The notes below the pieces were generated by a model that ran no database searches, was not told the DNA's origin, and saw nothing but the letters and a program-made list of their open reading frames with translations. DNA of 64,000 nt from VAZQ01 sp963758945 (GTDB lineage: Bacteria > Pseudomonadota > Alphaproteobacteria > Rhizobiales > Xanthobacteraceae). The number at the start of each line of letters is the position of its first letter. Positions within the stretch are counted from its first letter, which is position 1. Positions 29,319 through 38,813 of the stretch are shown piece after piece. Both the position numbers and the translations under genes were made by a program. The stretch spans positions 1 through 64,000 of the forward strand of contig CAVWXY010000006.1 of NCBI GenBank assembly GCA_963758945.1. Reading direction: 5' to 3'.

Positions 29319-29374
29319 CGGCTCACTGTTGCACTCGTTTTGTCAACGGCTCACTGTTGCACTCGTTTTGTCAA
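29319..29374. repeat. Two perfect 28-bp tandem repeats
   Basis: Unit starts CGGCTCACTGTTGCACTCG and ends TTTTGTCAA; copies at 29319-29346 and 29347-29374 are identical. They lie six bases after the stop of the split unknown gene. Multiple terminal repeats of this type occur at ends of IS21-like elements, so this may be a solitary IS end. Confidence 0.8.
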
Positions 29375-29794
29375 ACATCCTTCAGGCTAGAATTTAGATG
29401 GCCAGCGACAGGATTATATCGACGCAAAACCCGCGTTCTCGCCGAGGGAATTGGACCCCACGCGCTCAATTTGCAAAGGCGTCGATGCCAGAATGCCATA
29501 CACTTTTCAGCCCAACGCAGACCGCGCACAGGGTGCGAGCGCGGCGAGGCGTACCTACCGTCGCAACACCGTCGGCTACTCCCCCAGAACCCAGATTATC
29601 CCGAAGGTTCTAAACCTGGCGGCGGGTTTGCATCCTTACGCTGGCCTACAGAGGGCTTGCTCGCCGTTCACCTTAAAGCCAGTTGGCCGAAATGAGAAGG
29701 TTAGCCCTATGTTAATTGCGTTACGCAAGCCAAGGACCACCCGCCCACTCCCTCGGCCTTGACTACATTCGCTTCTTAAGGTCCTTGTTCGGCG
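29375..29794. other. Gene-poor stretch
   Basis: 420 bp without a supported gene or repeat. It is the upstream region of the NUDIX gene. Confidence 0.5.
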
Positions 29795-30492
29795 ATGAGG
29801 GAAGGAACCATCGTTCCAGTTGAGCGGCTGGAGCTCACGTTCGCGCCGCGGCCGTGGCCATTCGCCGACCAGCAGCGGGCCGAGATCGACGACCATTCAC
29901 CAAGCTCAGGATGGACAAGCCTGCGCTGTGGAATGGCCGCATTCTATTGCTGCATGACTACGCCATCAATGGGACAGTGTTTCGCGGCCAATTCTTCGAG
30001 ACTGACTACGCGAGCTTCCTTGCCTGGCGCGACTGGGAGATGCCGGACGCGACGGTGCAAAATTGCTTTGCCATGGGGGCAATCAGGAGCGCGGACGGGG
30101 CATTCGTACTCGGCATCATGGGCGACCATACTGCGAATGCGGGCAGCATCTATTTTCCGTGCGGCATGACCGATCCGCAGTCTGTGGATGGAACATCAGT
30201 AAACCTTGAGGCGAGCCTCTGGCGCGAGGTGGCCGGGGAAACCGGATTAACGTCCGCCGATCTCACTGCCGAACCTCATTGGCACACCGTATTCCACGGC
30301 CCGCGCATTGGACACATCAGGATACTACATGCGCGTGAACATGCTGATGCGCTGCGGGCACGCATCCTGGCAAACCTCGCTCTAGAAGATCAGCCTGAAT
30401 TGGCCGACATCCACGTTGTGCGAGGAAGAGGCGATTTCCATCCGAGGATTGAAACCTCGTCGCGACTTTTCTTGAACTCGCTGGGGATTTGA
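29795..30492 (+). pseudogene. NUDIX-hydrolase-like protein, one frameshift
   Basis: Starts MREGTIVPVERLELTFAPRP at 29795; the frame is lost at about 29895 (CATTCACC) and continues as KLRMDKPALWNGRILLLHDY, FFETDYASFLAWRDWEMPDA. The NUDIX box is partly visible: G in FPCGMTDPQSVDGTSVNLEA followed by SLWREVAGETGL (consensus REVxEETG), which coordinates Mg for cleavage of nucleoside-diphosphate-linked substrates. Tail EPHWHTVFHGPRIGHIRILH. About 231 residues if repaired. Substrate unknown. One base restores the whole protein, so error and true decay cannot be separated. Confidence 0.65.
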
Positions 30493-30707
30493 GCAGTTCC
30501 GTCCCCGATATCCTGCTACGACTCGCCCGCACTCTTTGGCAGCCGACAAGCGCCGCCTGAGCCTGTAGGACGTCGTGTCGCTGCAATGTCGCTCTGACCC
30601 GGCTCGACTGAGCTCCTCTTTTTTGCCACTCGAAGTTGTTTTGCTCAAAATTTAATGGACAACAATTTTTCCTTAATAGAGATTAGCTCAAGAGTCCGTC
30701 GTTTTGA

Positions 30708-32165
30708 TCACGAAGCCAAGCGGAAAATCCGCATATTTTGCGTGTCCTGCCGCTCGGTGATGAATTTCGTGAGAGAATTGCTTTTCGAGAAAGCCAGGAG
30801 AAAGTCGGGAAGTGTCTGGCGCAGTGCTATTGCGACGACCAGCTCCGATGGTGGGATACCGGGACGAATGGTTCGCAGCCAGGACCCGAAGGAGACCCAG
30901 ACGAGCTTCGGGGCGACGACGGCGAGATACTGGAGCAGTCCCTGGGCGACGACACCGGCCTGGATGAAGGTGTGATAGGCGCGCATTTTGCGTTTGACAC
31001 GGCTTCGGTAATCGGCCGATTTGCGATGGAGGTATTGATTGCCGTTGCGATAGCGCAACGGGATCATGTCTTTCATCCAGAAGTGGTAGGCGAATGAGCC
31101 GATCTGGCGCGTGGCTTGTTTGAAGCTGTGCTCGATCTTGAAGCGCAGGCCATAGAGACGGATGATGTCGACGGCGCTCAGCGACGTATCGGTGCACATC
31201 AGGATGCAAGCTCCCCTTGTGGGATGAATGACGGCCACGAAGCGCACGAGCCGGCCCGCCGGACGCCACAACAGATCGCGGACACGATAGCGCAGAGTGA
31301 CGTTGCACTCTCCGTAGACCGGACTGGGAACCTGTTGCATTGATTTGATATCCGCGAGCAGAGACGTCAGCTTTGTCTTCTTGCCGTAAATCTTGGGCCG
31401 CCCCCTTGTCTTGCGGCCTTTCTTGGGCGGAGCGGGAGCGTAGGCCACCGCATTGGATTTGACCCGGGTCACCAGATGGTTGCCTTGCTCGAGCAAGCCG
31501 CTCACCATCTTGCCGGCGGCGTAGTAGGCATCGGCGACAAAGTAGAAGGGAGCCTCGATAGCCAGGATATCGAGCAAGCCGAGCATCTTGTCGAGCAAGC
31601 TGCGCTTGTCGCGGTTGGACCATACCAGACCTTCATGGATGCGCACGGCGAGCGGCACGGAAAAGACGCTCTTGGCCGCATGCACGAGCAGGCCGACAGC
31701 CTGCATGGAGTGCCCCATGATGTATTCTGGCTTGGTGTTCAATTCCGATTGCTGATGCAGGAGCTTTACGGCTGGCATTTTCTTGCCGCGTTTAGGGGCT
31801 TTGATGCCGTCCCCGACCAGGACCAGCCGGTTGTTGACCCGCACGATGCCTGGGAACAGCTGCAGCACGACTTGCGCCCACAAGGCCGAAAGCCGCTCGA
31901 GCTTGACGCCGCTGCTGTGAAAGTGATCGAGCAGTTTGGTGTAGAGCCTGGGTCGTAGGTTCAAGGCTCGCACGATGCTGGTGACACCCAGCAATTCCAC
32001 CCGCACCGTCAAGCCGGCCACGGCGGTGACGAACCACATGAAGGTGCGCAGGCGCGAGAATGCCGGCCGCAGAAGAAGGATCGCATTCCACCAGACAGCC
32101 CACAGCTCGAGTGGGTGTTCCCGATCCGGCATGGTCGTATCCATGGTCAAGTTGGGTCGGGTCAC
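30708..32165 (-). CDS. IS4-like DDE transposase of the 2.1-kb element (intact)
   Basis: 485 residues. Putative first catalytic D in VNNRLVLVGDGIKAPKRGKK, second in APFYFVADAYYAAGKMVSGL, and a YREK-like segment DIIRLYGLRFKIEHSFKQAT (Y-2-R-3-E, with K four residues after E instead of seven). It therefore belongs to the IS4 superfamily but not to a group I can name. The start is ambiguous (32165 or the ATG at 32147). It is divergent from the passenger gene across about 200 bp that must hold both promoters. Confidence 0.85.
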   Translation of the reverse strand: MTRPNLTMDTTMPDREHPLELWAVWWNAILLLRPAFSRLRTFMWFVTAVAGLTVRVELLGVTSIVRALNLRPRLYTKLLDHFHSSGVKLERLSALWAQVVLQLFPGIVRVNNRLVLVGDGIKAPKRGKKMPAVKLLHQQSELNTKPEYIMGHSMQAVGLLVHAAKSVFSVPLAVRIHEGLVWSNRDKRSLLDKMLGLLDILAIEAPFYFVADAYYAAGKMVSGLLEQGNHLVTRVKSNAVAYAPAPPKKGRKTRGRPKIYGKKTKLTSLLADIKSMQQVPSPVYGECNVTLRYRVRDLLWRPAGRLVRFVAVIHPTRGACILMCTDTSLSAVDIIRLYGLRFKIEHSFKQATRQIGSFAYHFWMKDMIPLRYRNGNQYLHRKSADYRSRVKRKMRAYHTFIQAGVVAQGLLQYLAVVAPKLVWVSFGSWLRTIRPGIPPSELVVAIALRQTLPDFLLAFSKSNSLTKFITERQDTQNMRIFRLAS

Positions 32166-32615
32166 CCAATAGGCACCATAAATTCACAATTCGTTAACCA
32201 TGCTCGGGCTCATGATCCGGACAAGACGAGACGAGCTACGTTGCGGGAATCGGGGGCGACGAGTATTCCGACCCCTTGCCGGCACGATGGATATCTCGAA
32301 GCACGGCGCCGCCGCGCCAACACGAAACGGGCCGCGATGGCTCATATCAGACCTGATTGAGGGCAGCTCATGGGCAAGCAGCGCAAGGAGCATCCGCAAG
32401 ACAGTATCTTCGTGAATAACCCTTTCCTCGATGGACTCTTCGATTGGATGGAGTTGCCCGAGGGTCAGCAATGCATAGCGGTACGCGATGTCCTCTGGGA
32501 CTTGCTGGAGGACGTGCAGCTCGACGCCAAGCAACGAAAATTGATCTGGCCATATGAAGTGGCCCCGGTTGTCTGAACAGAATTTCCGCCTCGATAAGTG
32601 GAGTGCCTGCCGAAG

Positions 32616-33443
32616 TTAGGCTGCCAAGCGGAGTGGCAGCGGGGTGAAGTAGGCTTGATCCGGTGTCGTGCCGTCAAGGCTCGAATGTGGGCGCCGGCCA
32701 TTATAGAAGTCGAGGTAACGGCCGATCGAAGCACGGGCCTCGCTGACGCTGTCGTAGGCCTGCAGATACACCTCCTCATATTTGACGGTGCGCCACAGCC
32801 GTTCGACGAAGACGTTGTCGCGCCAAGCGCCCTTGCCGTCCATGCTGATCGCAATGCCGTTGTCGGCGAGCACGCCGGTGAAGGCCTCGCCCGTGAACTG
32901 CGAGCCCTGGTCCGTATTGAAGATCTCCGGCTTGCCGTGACGAGCCAAAGCATCCTCCAGCGTCTCGACGCAGAATGCCGCCTCCATCGTGATCGATACC
33001 CGCCACGACAGCACGCGACGGCTGAACCAATCGAGCACGACGGCCAGATACACGAAGCCACGTGCCATCGGAATGTAGGTGATGTCCATCGCCCACACCT
33101 GGTTCGGTCGCGTAATCTCCATCCCGCGCAGCAGATACGGGTAGATCTTGTGGCCGGGCTCCGGCTTCGTGGTGCGCGGACGGCGGTAGAGCGCTTCTAT
33201 CCCCATCCGCCGCATCAGCGTTTTGACATGCCGACGGCCGATCTTGCACCCCTCGGCAACCAGCAGGCCTCGCAACATCCGCGAGCCGGCGAAGGGAAAC
33301 TCCAGATGCAGCCGGTCGAGACGTCGCATAACTTCCAGATCGGTCGCCGACACCGGCCGCGGCAGGTAGTAGACACTGCCACGGCTGATGCGCAGGACCT
33401 TCGCCTGCTTTGTGATCGGCAGATCGTGCGCACGGTCAATCAT
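32616..33443 (-). CDS. IS3-family transposase OrfB (copy 2)
   Basis: 275 residues, identical to 11905-12732 apart from an N-to-I change (PGHKIYPYLLRGME). All three catalytic residues (ITYIPMARGF, NTDQGSQFT, DNVFVERLWR) are present. Start overlaps the orfA stop. Confidence 0.92.
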   Translation of the reverse strand: MIDRAHDLPITKQAKVLRISRGSVYYLPRPVSATDLEVMRRLDRLHLEFPFAGSRMLRGLLVAEGCKIGRRHVKTLMRRMGIEALYRRPRTTKPEPGHKIYPYLLRGMEITRPNQVWAMDITYIPMARGFVYLAVVLDWFSRRVLSWRVSITMEAAFCVETLEDALARHGKPEIFNTDQGSQFTGEAFTGVLADNGIAISMDGKGAWRDNVFVERLWRTVKYEEVYLQAYDSVSEARASIGRYLDFYNGRRPHSSLDGTTPDQAYFTPLPLRLAA

Positions 33444-33751
33444 CGCTTTGCGCTCAGCAATCCCGCCTTGGTGAGCGCTCCCCCTAAAAAATCGTTTTCC
33501 AGCGTCAGCTCGCCGATCTTCGCGTGCAAGGACTTCACGTCCACGGTCGGTTGCGCCGCTCCCTTGCCGCCACCGGGACCAAAAACATCGGCAGCTCCGC
33601 CTTCGAGCTGGGCTTTCCACGATGTGATCTGATTGGGATGGATGTCGAACTGCTCCGCAAGCTGAGCCAGTGTTCGATCGCCCTTGATGGCGGCCAGCGC
33701 CACCTTCGCCTTGAAGGCCGGTGTGTGGTTCCGGCGCGGTCGTCTGGTCAT
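33440..33751 (-). CDS. IS3-family transposase OrfA (copy 2)
   Basis: 103 residues, identical to 11597-11908: MTRRPRRNHTPAFKAKVALA with HTH and leucine-rich helix. Coupled to orfB by ATGA. Confidence 0.9.
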   Translation of the reverse strand: MTRRPRRNHTPAFKAKVALAAIKGDRTLAQLAEQFDIHPNQITSWKAQLEGGAADVFGPGGGKGAAQPTVDVKSLHAKIGELTLENDFLGGALTKAGLLSAKR

Positions 33752-34117
33752 TGTCTCTCCTGATTCGCGGGCCACAGCGTGCCCGCTGTCAGGCAGAAAC
33801 TCCACTTATCGTCCTGTACAGATTTCCGAGACCAGCTCTAGACGCAGAGCCGCTCGATCTCGAGCAATCCATTCAGCGTATCCAGAAAGAGTACCCGGAC
33901 TTTCCCCGCGACGAGGTCGAGGAGTTCCTGCTCGACTGGATCGACATGGGCTACGACCCGGAAAACTACTCCCAGGCGCAACTCGACGAGCTCGACAGCC
34001 TCACAGAACGGTGGGTCGCCGACCACCTTCGAAAGAAAAAGGCATCAAAAAAGCAGAAGAGAACTCGTCACTCTTGAGAGATTAGGTTGGCTGGTTGGAA
34101 TTCAGGAGGGCGCCAAA

Positions 34118-34339
34118 ATGGGTACCACTCAAATTCTGGCCGCTGTGATATTGATCGCGTTGGTAGCGGCGATCATGGTTGTGATCGTCGACCCCGGGTT
34201 TGCACAAGTACGGGTTCCTAGTCCTACTCCTGGCAGAATTCGAGGCGCGCCCGGTCCGATTGCCGGTGCGGGACTTATAACCGTCGTGATTGGTGCTGGC
34301 GCGTACTGGCTATTCAGGCGCTTCCGCAAGACAAGTTGA
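34118..34339 (+). CDS. Small two-helix membrane protein
   Basis: 73 residues with a strong ribosome-binding site CAGGAGGG 11 bp before ATG. Membrane segments at residues 5-24 (QILAAVILIALVAAIMVVIV) and 50-66 (GLITVVIGAGAYWLF), a Pro-rich linker (VPSPTPGRIRGAPGPIAG), and a basic end (RRFRKTS). No family is recognised. It starts 39 bp after the 2.1-kb element, so insertion did not break it but may have displaced its promoter. Confidence 0.65.
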   Translation: MGTTQILAAVILIALVAAIMVVIVDPGFAQVRVPSPTPGRIRGAPGPIAGAGLITVVIGAGAYWLFRRFRKTS

Positions 34340-34582
34340 GATTTCCGCAGCTTCTCACGTCGCCGTCCGCGTCACGGCGATCGGCTTTTTCGAGAGCCTC
34401 TCTCCGAGCGCGTCAGTGTTCTCCTAGGCCTCGACAATCCCTGGAAGAACAGGTTTAGTTGCGACCAAGACGACATCACCATCGAGCGAGACGGGAAGCC
34501 AGCCGGAGCGGAGCATCAATAGTCCACCGGCCGACGTCCACTTCGGACGCGGCCGGACAATCCTGCTGCAAAGAGAAACGCC

Positions 34583-34894
34583 TCACCATGGCTGTCGCGG
34601 CCCGGCACGTGCGTTTGCCGCGCGTCTGCGTTCACGAGCTGGTCGTCGGTAGCCCAGGTATTCTCGAAAGGCGGTGTGGGCCTCGAGGGCGCTTCCTGCG
34701 ATGTAACCCAGTTGGAGACACGTCGTAACCACAAATACGTCAAACGCGATCCACCATAGACTAGCTTTGGCGGCAACACCTGCTCCGGCCACAACTGCCA
34801 CCGCCAACGTGATCGCCAAAATAAGGACGTAGATCCTAAACCGCAGTCCGAGCACCGCGCCCGCCAGCAAACTGATAACGGTGAGTGAAATCAT
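34583..34894 (-). CDS. Small membrane protein, three helices
   Basis: Starting at MISLTVISLLAGAVLGLRFR gives 103 residues with three hydrophobic segments (1-17; IYVLILAITLAVAVVAGAGV; WIAFDVFVVTTCLQLGYIAG) and an Arg-rich C-terminus (YRRPARERRRAANARAGPRQ). Similar proteins occur in Bradyrhizobium, function unknown. The start at 34894 is chosen because the upstream 14 residues lack a signal for translation. Confidence 0.55.
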   Translation of the reverse strand: MISLTVISLLAGAVLGLRFRIYVLILAITLAVAVVAGAGVAAKASLWWIAFDVFVVTTCLQLGYIAGSALEAHTAFREYLGYRRPARERRRAANARAGPRQPW

Positions 34895-35092
34895 AAGCGT
34901 CCTCGCACTGGCAGGATGAGGCCCGCTGCGTAGCAAGGGACTGGATGAAAAGCTTGGCGGCGAATTGTGGCCGGTTTGGAGATTTTCTGGATTTCTCAGA
35001 AAGTAGACTTTCGCGACGACGGCGCATAGCGAACGCCTATCGGAAGCCAGCCGGGGGACAACTAGGTCAGCGTTTCCAAAGTTCGAATCATA

Positions 35093-36241
35093 TCATGCGG
35101 CCTTGTCGAGCTTGTAGGTCCATGTGTGAACGACCGGATCGTCGTTGAAGTAATCCACCGCGGCCATGAGGCGGTCCTTGAGCTCTTGCTTGGAGGCGAC
35201 GCGGATGTGGCGCAGGATCGAACGCGTGAGCTTGGAGAAGAAGCCCTCGACGAGGTTGAGCCAGGAGCCGTGCTTGGGCGTGAAGGTGAACTCAAACCGC
35301 CCAGCCGGTTGCTCGGCAATCCAAGCTCGCGTCTCCCTGGAGATATGCGCGGAATGATTGTCGAGGATCAGATGGATCGCCGTGTGGGCCGGGTAGGCGG
35401 CAGCGAGGAGCTTGAGGAACTCGATAAATTCGCGGCTGCGGTGGCGATCCTTGACGAGGGCGTGAACCTTGCCGGTCAGCAGGTCGATACCGGCCAGCAG
35501 GCTCACCGTCCCGTGCCGTTTGTATTCGTGGTCGCGCGCGAAGGTCGCGTGAACATGCGGCTCGGGAGGCAAGTCGGGGGATGTCGTCGCGATCGCTTGG
35601 ATACCCGGCTTCTCGTCATAGGATATGATCGCCATCGCATCGTTCGGCTTGTTCTTCGATACGGCTGCGGCCTTCTTCAAGAGCTTCACCTTGCGATAAA
35701 CGCACAGCACTTGAGCCATCTTTTCGGCAAACTCAGGATCACGCTGCTCCAGGTAGTAGCGCACCTTGTGGGGCTTCACCTGCTCCTGATCGAGGATCTT
35801 GCACACCGTGCCTTGCGCCAGGTTGGCCAGGCACGCATGCCCCTCCGCCGGTCCATGCTCGCGGGCGTGCCGAGCGAGAAGCCGCGTCGTCCACAATTCA
35901 TGCGGATAGCCCAGTTCCTTCGCCTTCCGGCAAGCCAGCGACGTCAGCCATGCCTTGGCTTCGATGGTGATCGTCGGCTCCTTACCGGGGCGCGGGCGAT
36001 CATCCAGCGCAGCCATCGGACCTTCGGCCACAGCCCGTTCCACGCAACGCTGGACCGTCTGGTGATGCAGTCCAAGTGCCCGGCCCACCGCAAAAAACGA
36101 CGGGTCTTCCCGATACGCCAACAGAATCCGCGCCCGCTCGACCCGGCTCGCTGGCTCGGTTCGCGACTGCGCTATCGACCTCAACCGCTCCACATCCGCA
36201 TCTCCGAGCGACAACTCAATCGCTCGCCGCCACGCTGCCAT
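35093..36241 (-). CDS. IS630-family transposase (intact)
   Basis: 382 residues. N-terminal helix-turn-helix (AVGRALGLHHQTVQRCVERA), DDE domain with D in DAMAIISYDEKPGIQAIATT, D in IHLILDNHSAHISRETRAWI and E in TPKHGSWLNLVEGFFSKLTR. Tc1/mariner-like enzymes of this family insert at TA. Inverted ends are not clear: TTCCAAAGTT near 35070 and TTCCATGAAAGTT (inverted, near 36330) may be the termini. It is different from the IS630 at 46223-47286. Confidence 0.9.
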   Translation of the reverse strand: MAAWRRAIELSLGDADVERLRSIAQSRTEPASRVERARILLAYREDPSFFAVGRALGLHHQTVQRCVERAVAEGPMAALDDRPRPGKEPTITIEAKAWLTSLACRKAKELGYPHELWTTRLLARHAREHGPAEGHACLANLAQGTVCKILDQEQVKPHKVRYYLEQRDPEFAEKMAQVLCVYRKVKLLKKAAAVSKNKPNDAMAIISYDEKPGIQAIATTSPDLPPEPHVHATFARDHEYKRHGTVSLLAGIDLLTGKVHALVKDRHRSREFIEFLKLLAAAYPAHTAIHLILDNHSAHISRETRAWIAEQPAGRFEFTFTPKHGSWLNLVEGFFSKLTRSILRHIRVASKQELKDRLMAAVDYFNDDPVVHTWTYKLDKAA

Positions 36242-36571
36242 ATCGCTCCAATCCTTTGCCTGAAAGCCTCAGGCACAGACATAGGAGCCCAAAAGCACAG
36301 ATGAATCCCCCGCTTATGACAACTTTCATGGAATCGATCGTCTAGGAGTGTTCTCCAAGAAAGGGCGCCTGGAGCGCCGGAAACCGCAACCTCCCGCAGT
36401 GGACATCACATCACACAGGCGTGACGTTGCCTTGTGAACGGGCCACCGTTGCTGCACCTAATAAGGGTGAAGACGGGTGCGCGGAATGCGGGCCGGCTGG
36501 AGCATCTTGCCACTAATCGAACGTAAATCATCAAAATCCTCTCAAATTGGGTCAAAGCGGACGGTTCGTAT
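36242..36571. other. Intergenic region after IS630
   Basis: Contains the presumed right end of the IS630 near 36330. No gene seen. Confidence 0.45.
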
Positions 36572-37295
36572 TCATGCCGTCATAAGAAATCGCGGCCCGA
36601 AACGCTCAAGCACGAGGCATGTCAGCCGCCCGGTCGCAAACGCCCCGGTGTCGATGTTGATTCGATTAGGCAATAACTCCGGGCGTTCGATCGGAGTATG
36701 CCCGTGAACGACGATCTTGCCGAAATCGACCGTGCTGCTCAGAAACTCGTGCCGGATCCACAGCAGGTCTTCGACGCTTTGGCGCTCCAACGGGACGCCT
36801 GGGCGGACGCCTGCGTGGCACATGAAATATTTGCCCATCACGACCGATGTCTTCAGTGACGCGAGAAACGCGAAGTGCTCCTCGGGTATCGCGGCGCGAA
36901 GCACCTTTGCCGCGTGCTCGTAGCTCTTTCCGGCCATCAGCTCGCCAACGGGCACGCGGTAGGAATGGATGGTCTCGAGCCCGCCGAGATGCCGCCAGTG
37001 CTCGGCAACGGACGGATCGTGGAAAAAGGCCTCGAGCAGCGCCTCGTGATTTCCCTTCAATGCGACCAAACGCGTAGGGAATGGATTGCGCGCTAGGCGA
37101 TCGAGCACACCGCTGGAATCCGGACCGCGGTCGATGTAGTCGCCGAGCGTCACGGTCAAGCAGTCTCCGACGGGATCGGCCTCGAGATCGCGGGAGATCA
37201 GCGCGACCATGCGGTCAAGCAAATCTGCGCGGCCATGAATATCGCCGAGGACGTAGAACTCTGTCCTTCTCGGAGAGGAGCGGTTCCAAACTCAT
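36572..37295 (-). pseudogene. Calcineurin-like metallophosphoesterase, one frameshift
   Basis: The C-terminal 216 residues are open (LLDRMVALISRDLEADPVGD, GDYIDRGPDSSGVLDRLA, LVALKGNHEALLEAFFHD, KYFMCHAGVRPGVPLERQ, IVVHGHTPIERPELLPNRIN). The N-terminal metal motif GDIHGR is present in another frame just upstream (YVLGDIHGRADLL), so one indel lies at about 37262; the full gene would start MSLEPLLSEKDR at 37295. PPP-family phosphatases with GDxHG, GDxxDRG and GNHE motifs dephosphorylate phosphoproteins or nucleotides with two metal ions; substrate unknown. Confidence 0.75.
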
Positions 37296-37550
37296 GCACC
37301 TTACGTGGCCACGATCCTGCGCCGCGCAACACGTTCGAGGCTTGGGCGCCGCGCCATTCACACGGCCAGGTTGGATACCGCGGCGCCCTCGATCATTCGC
37401 GCAACTTGCCCCGAGGCCGCGTCGCCATGGCAAAGGTTGGCTCAAACGACCCAAACAATTCGCCGGCCAGAGACCAAGAACCGCTATCGGCGGCAACTTT
37501 GCATCTTGTCATCATAAATCCCGCCGAATTCGACCAGCGATATGCCACGA

Positions 37551-38432
37551 CTAGGCCTGGTTCAGCAGCCGCCCGAGCTCCGCCCGCACCGCCGGCGCGA
37601 TGTCGCTACGCTCGAGCGCATAAGCGACGTTGGCGGCGAGAAAGCCCACCTTCGATCAGCAATCGAAGCTCCTGCCGTCGAATTTGAGCCCGTAGAACGG
37701 CTGGCTCTTGGCGAGCTCGATCATGGCGTCGGTGAGCTGGATCTCGCCGCCGGCGCCGCGCTTCTCGGCCGCGAGGATGGCGAAGATTTCCGGCTGCAGG
37801 ATATAGCGGCCGGTGATGATGAGGTTCGAGGGCGCCGTCTCGCGCGCGGGCTTCTCGACCATCTGCGTGAGCGCGAACAGGCTGCCCTTGCGCTCGCCGA
37901 CGCCGACCACGCCGTACATGTGCACGCGCTCGGCCGGCACCTCCTCGACCGCGATGATATTGGCGTTGGCATTGAGCTCGCGCGCCGCGTCGATCATCTG
38001 CGCCAGGCAGCCGCGATTGTGCTGCACCAGCACGTCAGGCAAGAGCAGCGCGAACGGCTCGTTGCCGACGAGCTCGCGCGCGCACCACACCGCATGGCCC
38101 AGGCCCAGCGGCAATTGCTGGCGCGTGAAGCTCGCGGTTCCCGGCCCCGGCAGATCGCGCGCCAGCAGCTCAAGATCGGCGCGCCGCTGGCGCTCCGTGA
38201 GCGTGTGCTCGAGCTCAAACTGGCGGTCGAAATGGTCCTCGATGACGCCCTTGTTGCGGCCAGTGACGAAGATGAAATGCTCGATGCCGGCCTCGCGCGC
38301 TTCGTCGACCACGTGCTGGATCAGCGGCCGGTCGACCACCGGTAGCATCTCCTTCGGCATGGCCTTGGTTGCCGGCAGGAACCGGGTGCCGAGCCCGGCA
38401 ATCGGGAAAACGGCTTTCTGGATCGGTTTCAT
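37551..38432 (-). pseudogene. galU: UTP-glucose-1-phosphate uridylyltransferase with internal TGA
   Basis: GalU makes UDP-glucose for exopolysaccharide and other envelope glycans. Start MKPIQKAVFPIAGLGTRFLP at 38432 with CAGGAAAA as SD. Nucleotide-binding GLGTRFLPATKAMPKEML, VTGRNKG, GLGHAVWCA, LLPDVLV and GRYILQPEIFAIL are all present. Codon 259 is TGA (37656-37658) after KFDGRSFDC, where homologues have Gly (GSKVGF); reading on gives SKVGFLAANVAYALERSDIA and PAVRAELGRLLNQA to a TAG at 37551. So a single G-to-T change truncates about 35 residues of helix needed for dimer contacts. Otherwise pristine. A second copy elsewhere in the genome is likely if this one is dead. Confidence 0.85.
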
Positions 38433-38813
38433 GATTTTTCCTGCTGGCACGCAAACACTGTTGCAAGCTATACCGCAAAGACCAAAATACGACACCCGAC
38501 GAACGTCGGCTGCTTCGACGGAGAGCCCGAGCGGCCGAAATCGCGCAACAGATAGACCGGACGGCTTGGCGCCCCACCCGCGGCGTGAGAAACCGAATAG
38601 GCTGATACAGAGAGTGCGTAGCGCGAGCGCGCAAGCAATCTCGTCGAGCTCGCCTTAATCCAGCCCACTCGATCGTGAGGCCCCGATTCGAACGGATCGG
38701 CTCCTCAACTTTGAATCGCTCGGTAGACCGCGCTGGAGGCTCCGCCCGTCTTTATTGTCCAGCCCCTATTTTCAGCACAAACAAGGTTTTCAGCATACAC
38801 GGAGCAGAAAAAC
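38433..38813. other. Intergenic region upstream of galU
   Basis: 381 bp without a supported gene or RNA. A GATTCGAAC-like string near 38690 resembles a tRNA T-arm but has no cloverleaf around it. Confidence 0.45.

Larger units (their letters stand above)
32554..33839 (-). mobile_element. IS3-family element, 1,286 bp, copy 2
   Basis: Same element as 11509-12794, inverted. It sits in the passenger gene of the 2.1-kb element; comparison with 22551 gives the exact insertion point. At most one base of target duplication is visible, unusual for IS3 (3-5 bp). Confidence 0.9.
32370..34077 (+). pseudogene. Passenger gene of the 2.1-kb element, split by IS3 (copy B)
   Basis: 5' part 32370-32553 is almost identical to 22365-22550 (one S-to-L change: DWMELPEGQQ), and the 3' part 33840-34077 matches the rest (DAEPLDLEQSIQRIQKEYPD to TRHS). 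IS3 enters after KLIWP. The truncated product would end in a few IS-derived residues. Confidence 0.9.
30687..34078. mobile_element. 2.1-kb IS4-like element with passenger gene, copy B (hit by IS3)
   Basis: Ends CTCAAGAGT (30687-30695) and ACTCTTGAG (34070-34078), flanked by the 7-bp duplication AGATTAG (30680-30686 and 34079-34085). After subtracting the IS3 insertion (32554-33839, 1,286 bp) the length is 2,106 bp. Here the transposase is intact and the passenger gene is split, the reverse of copy A. Confidence 0.92.

Noticed and set aside
32598..33632. 344-codon plus-strand frame inside the IS3
   Set aside because: Antisense of orfB; the same shadow occurs at 11716-12750 in the first copy.
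35126..36304. 392-codon plus-strand frame
   Set aside because: Antisense of the IS630 transposase with clear DDE motifs.
38675..38705. GATTCGAAC string as a tRNA T-arm
   Set aside because: No acceptor, D or anticodon stems could be formed around it.
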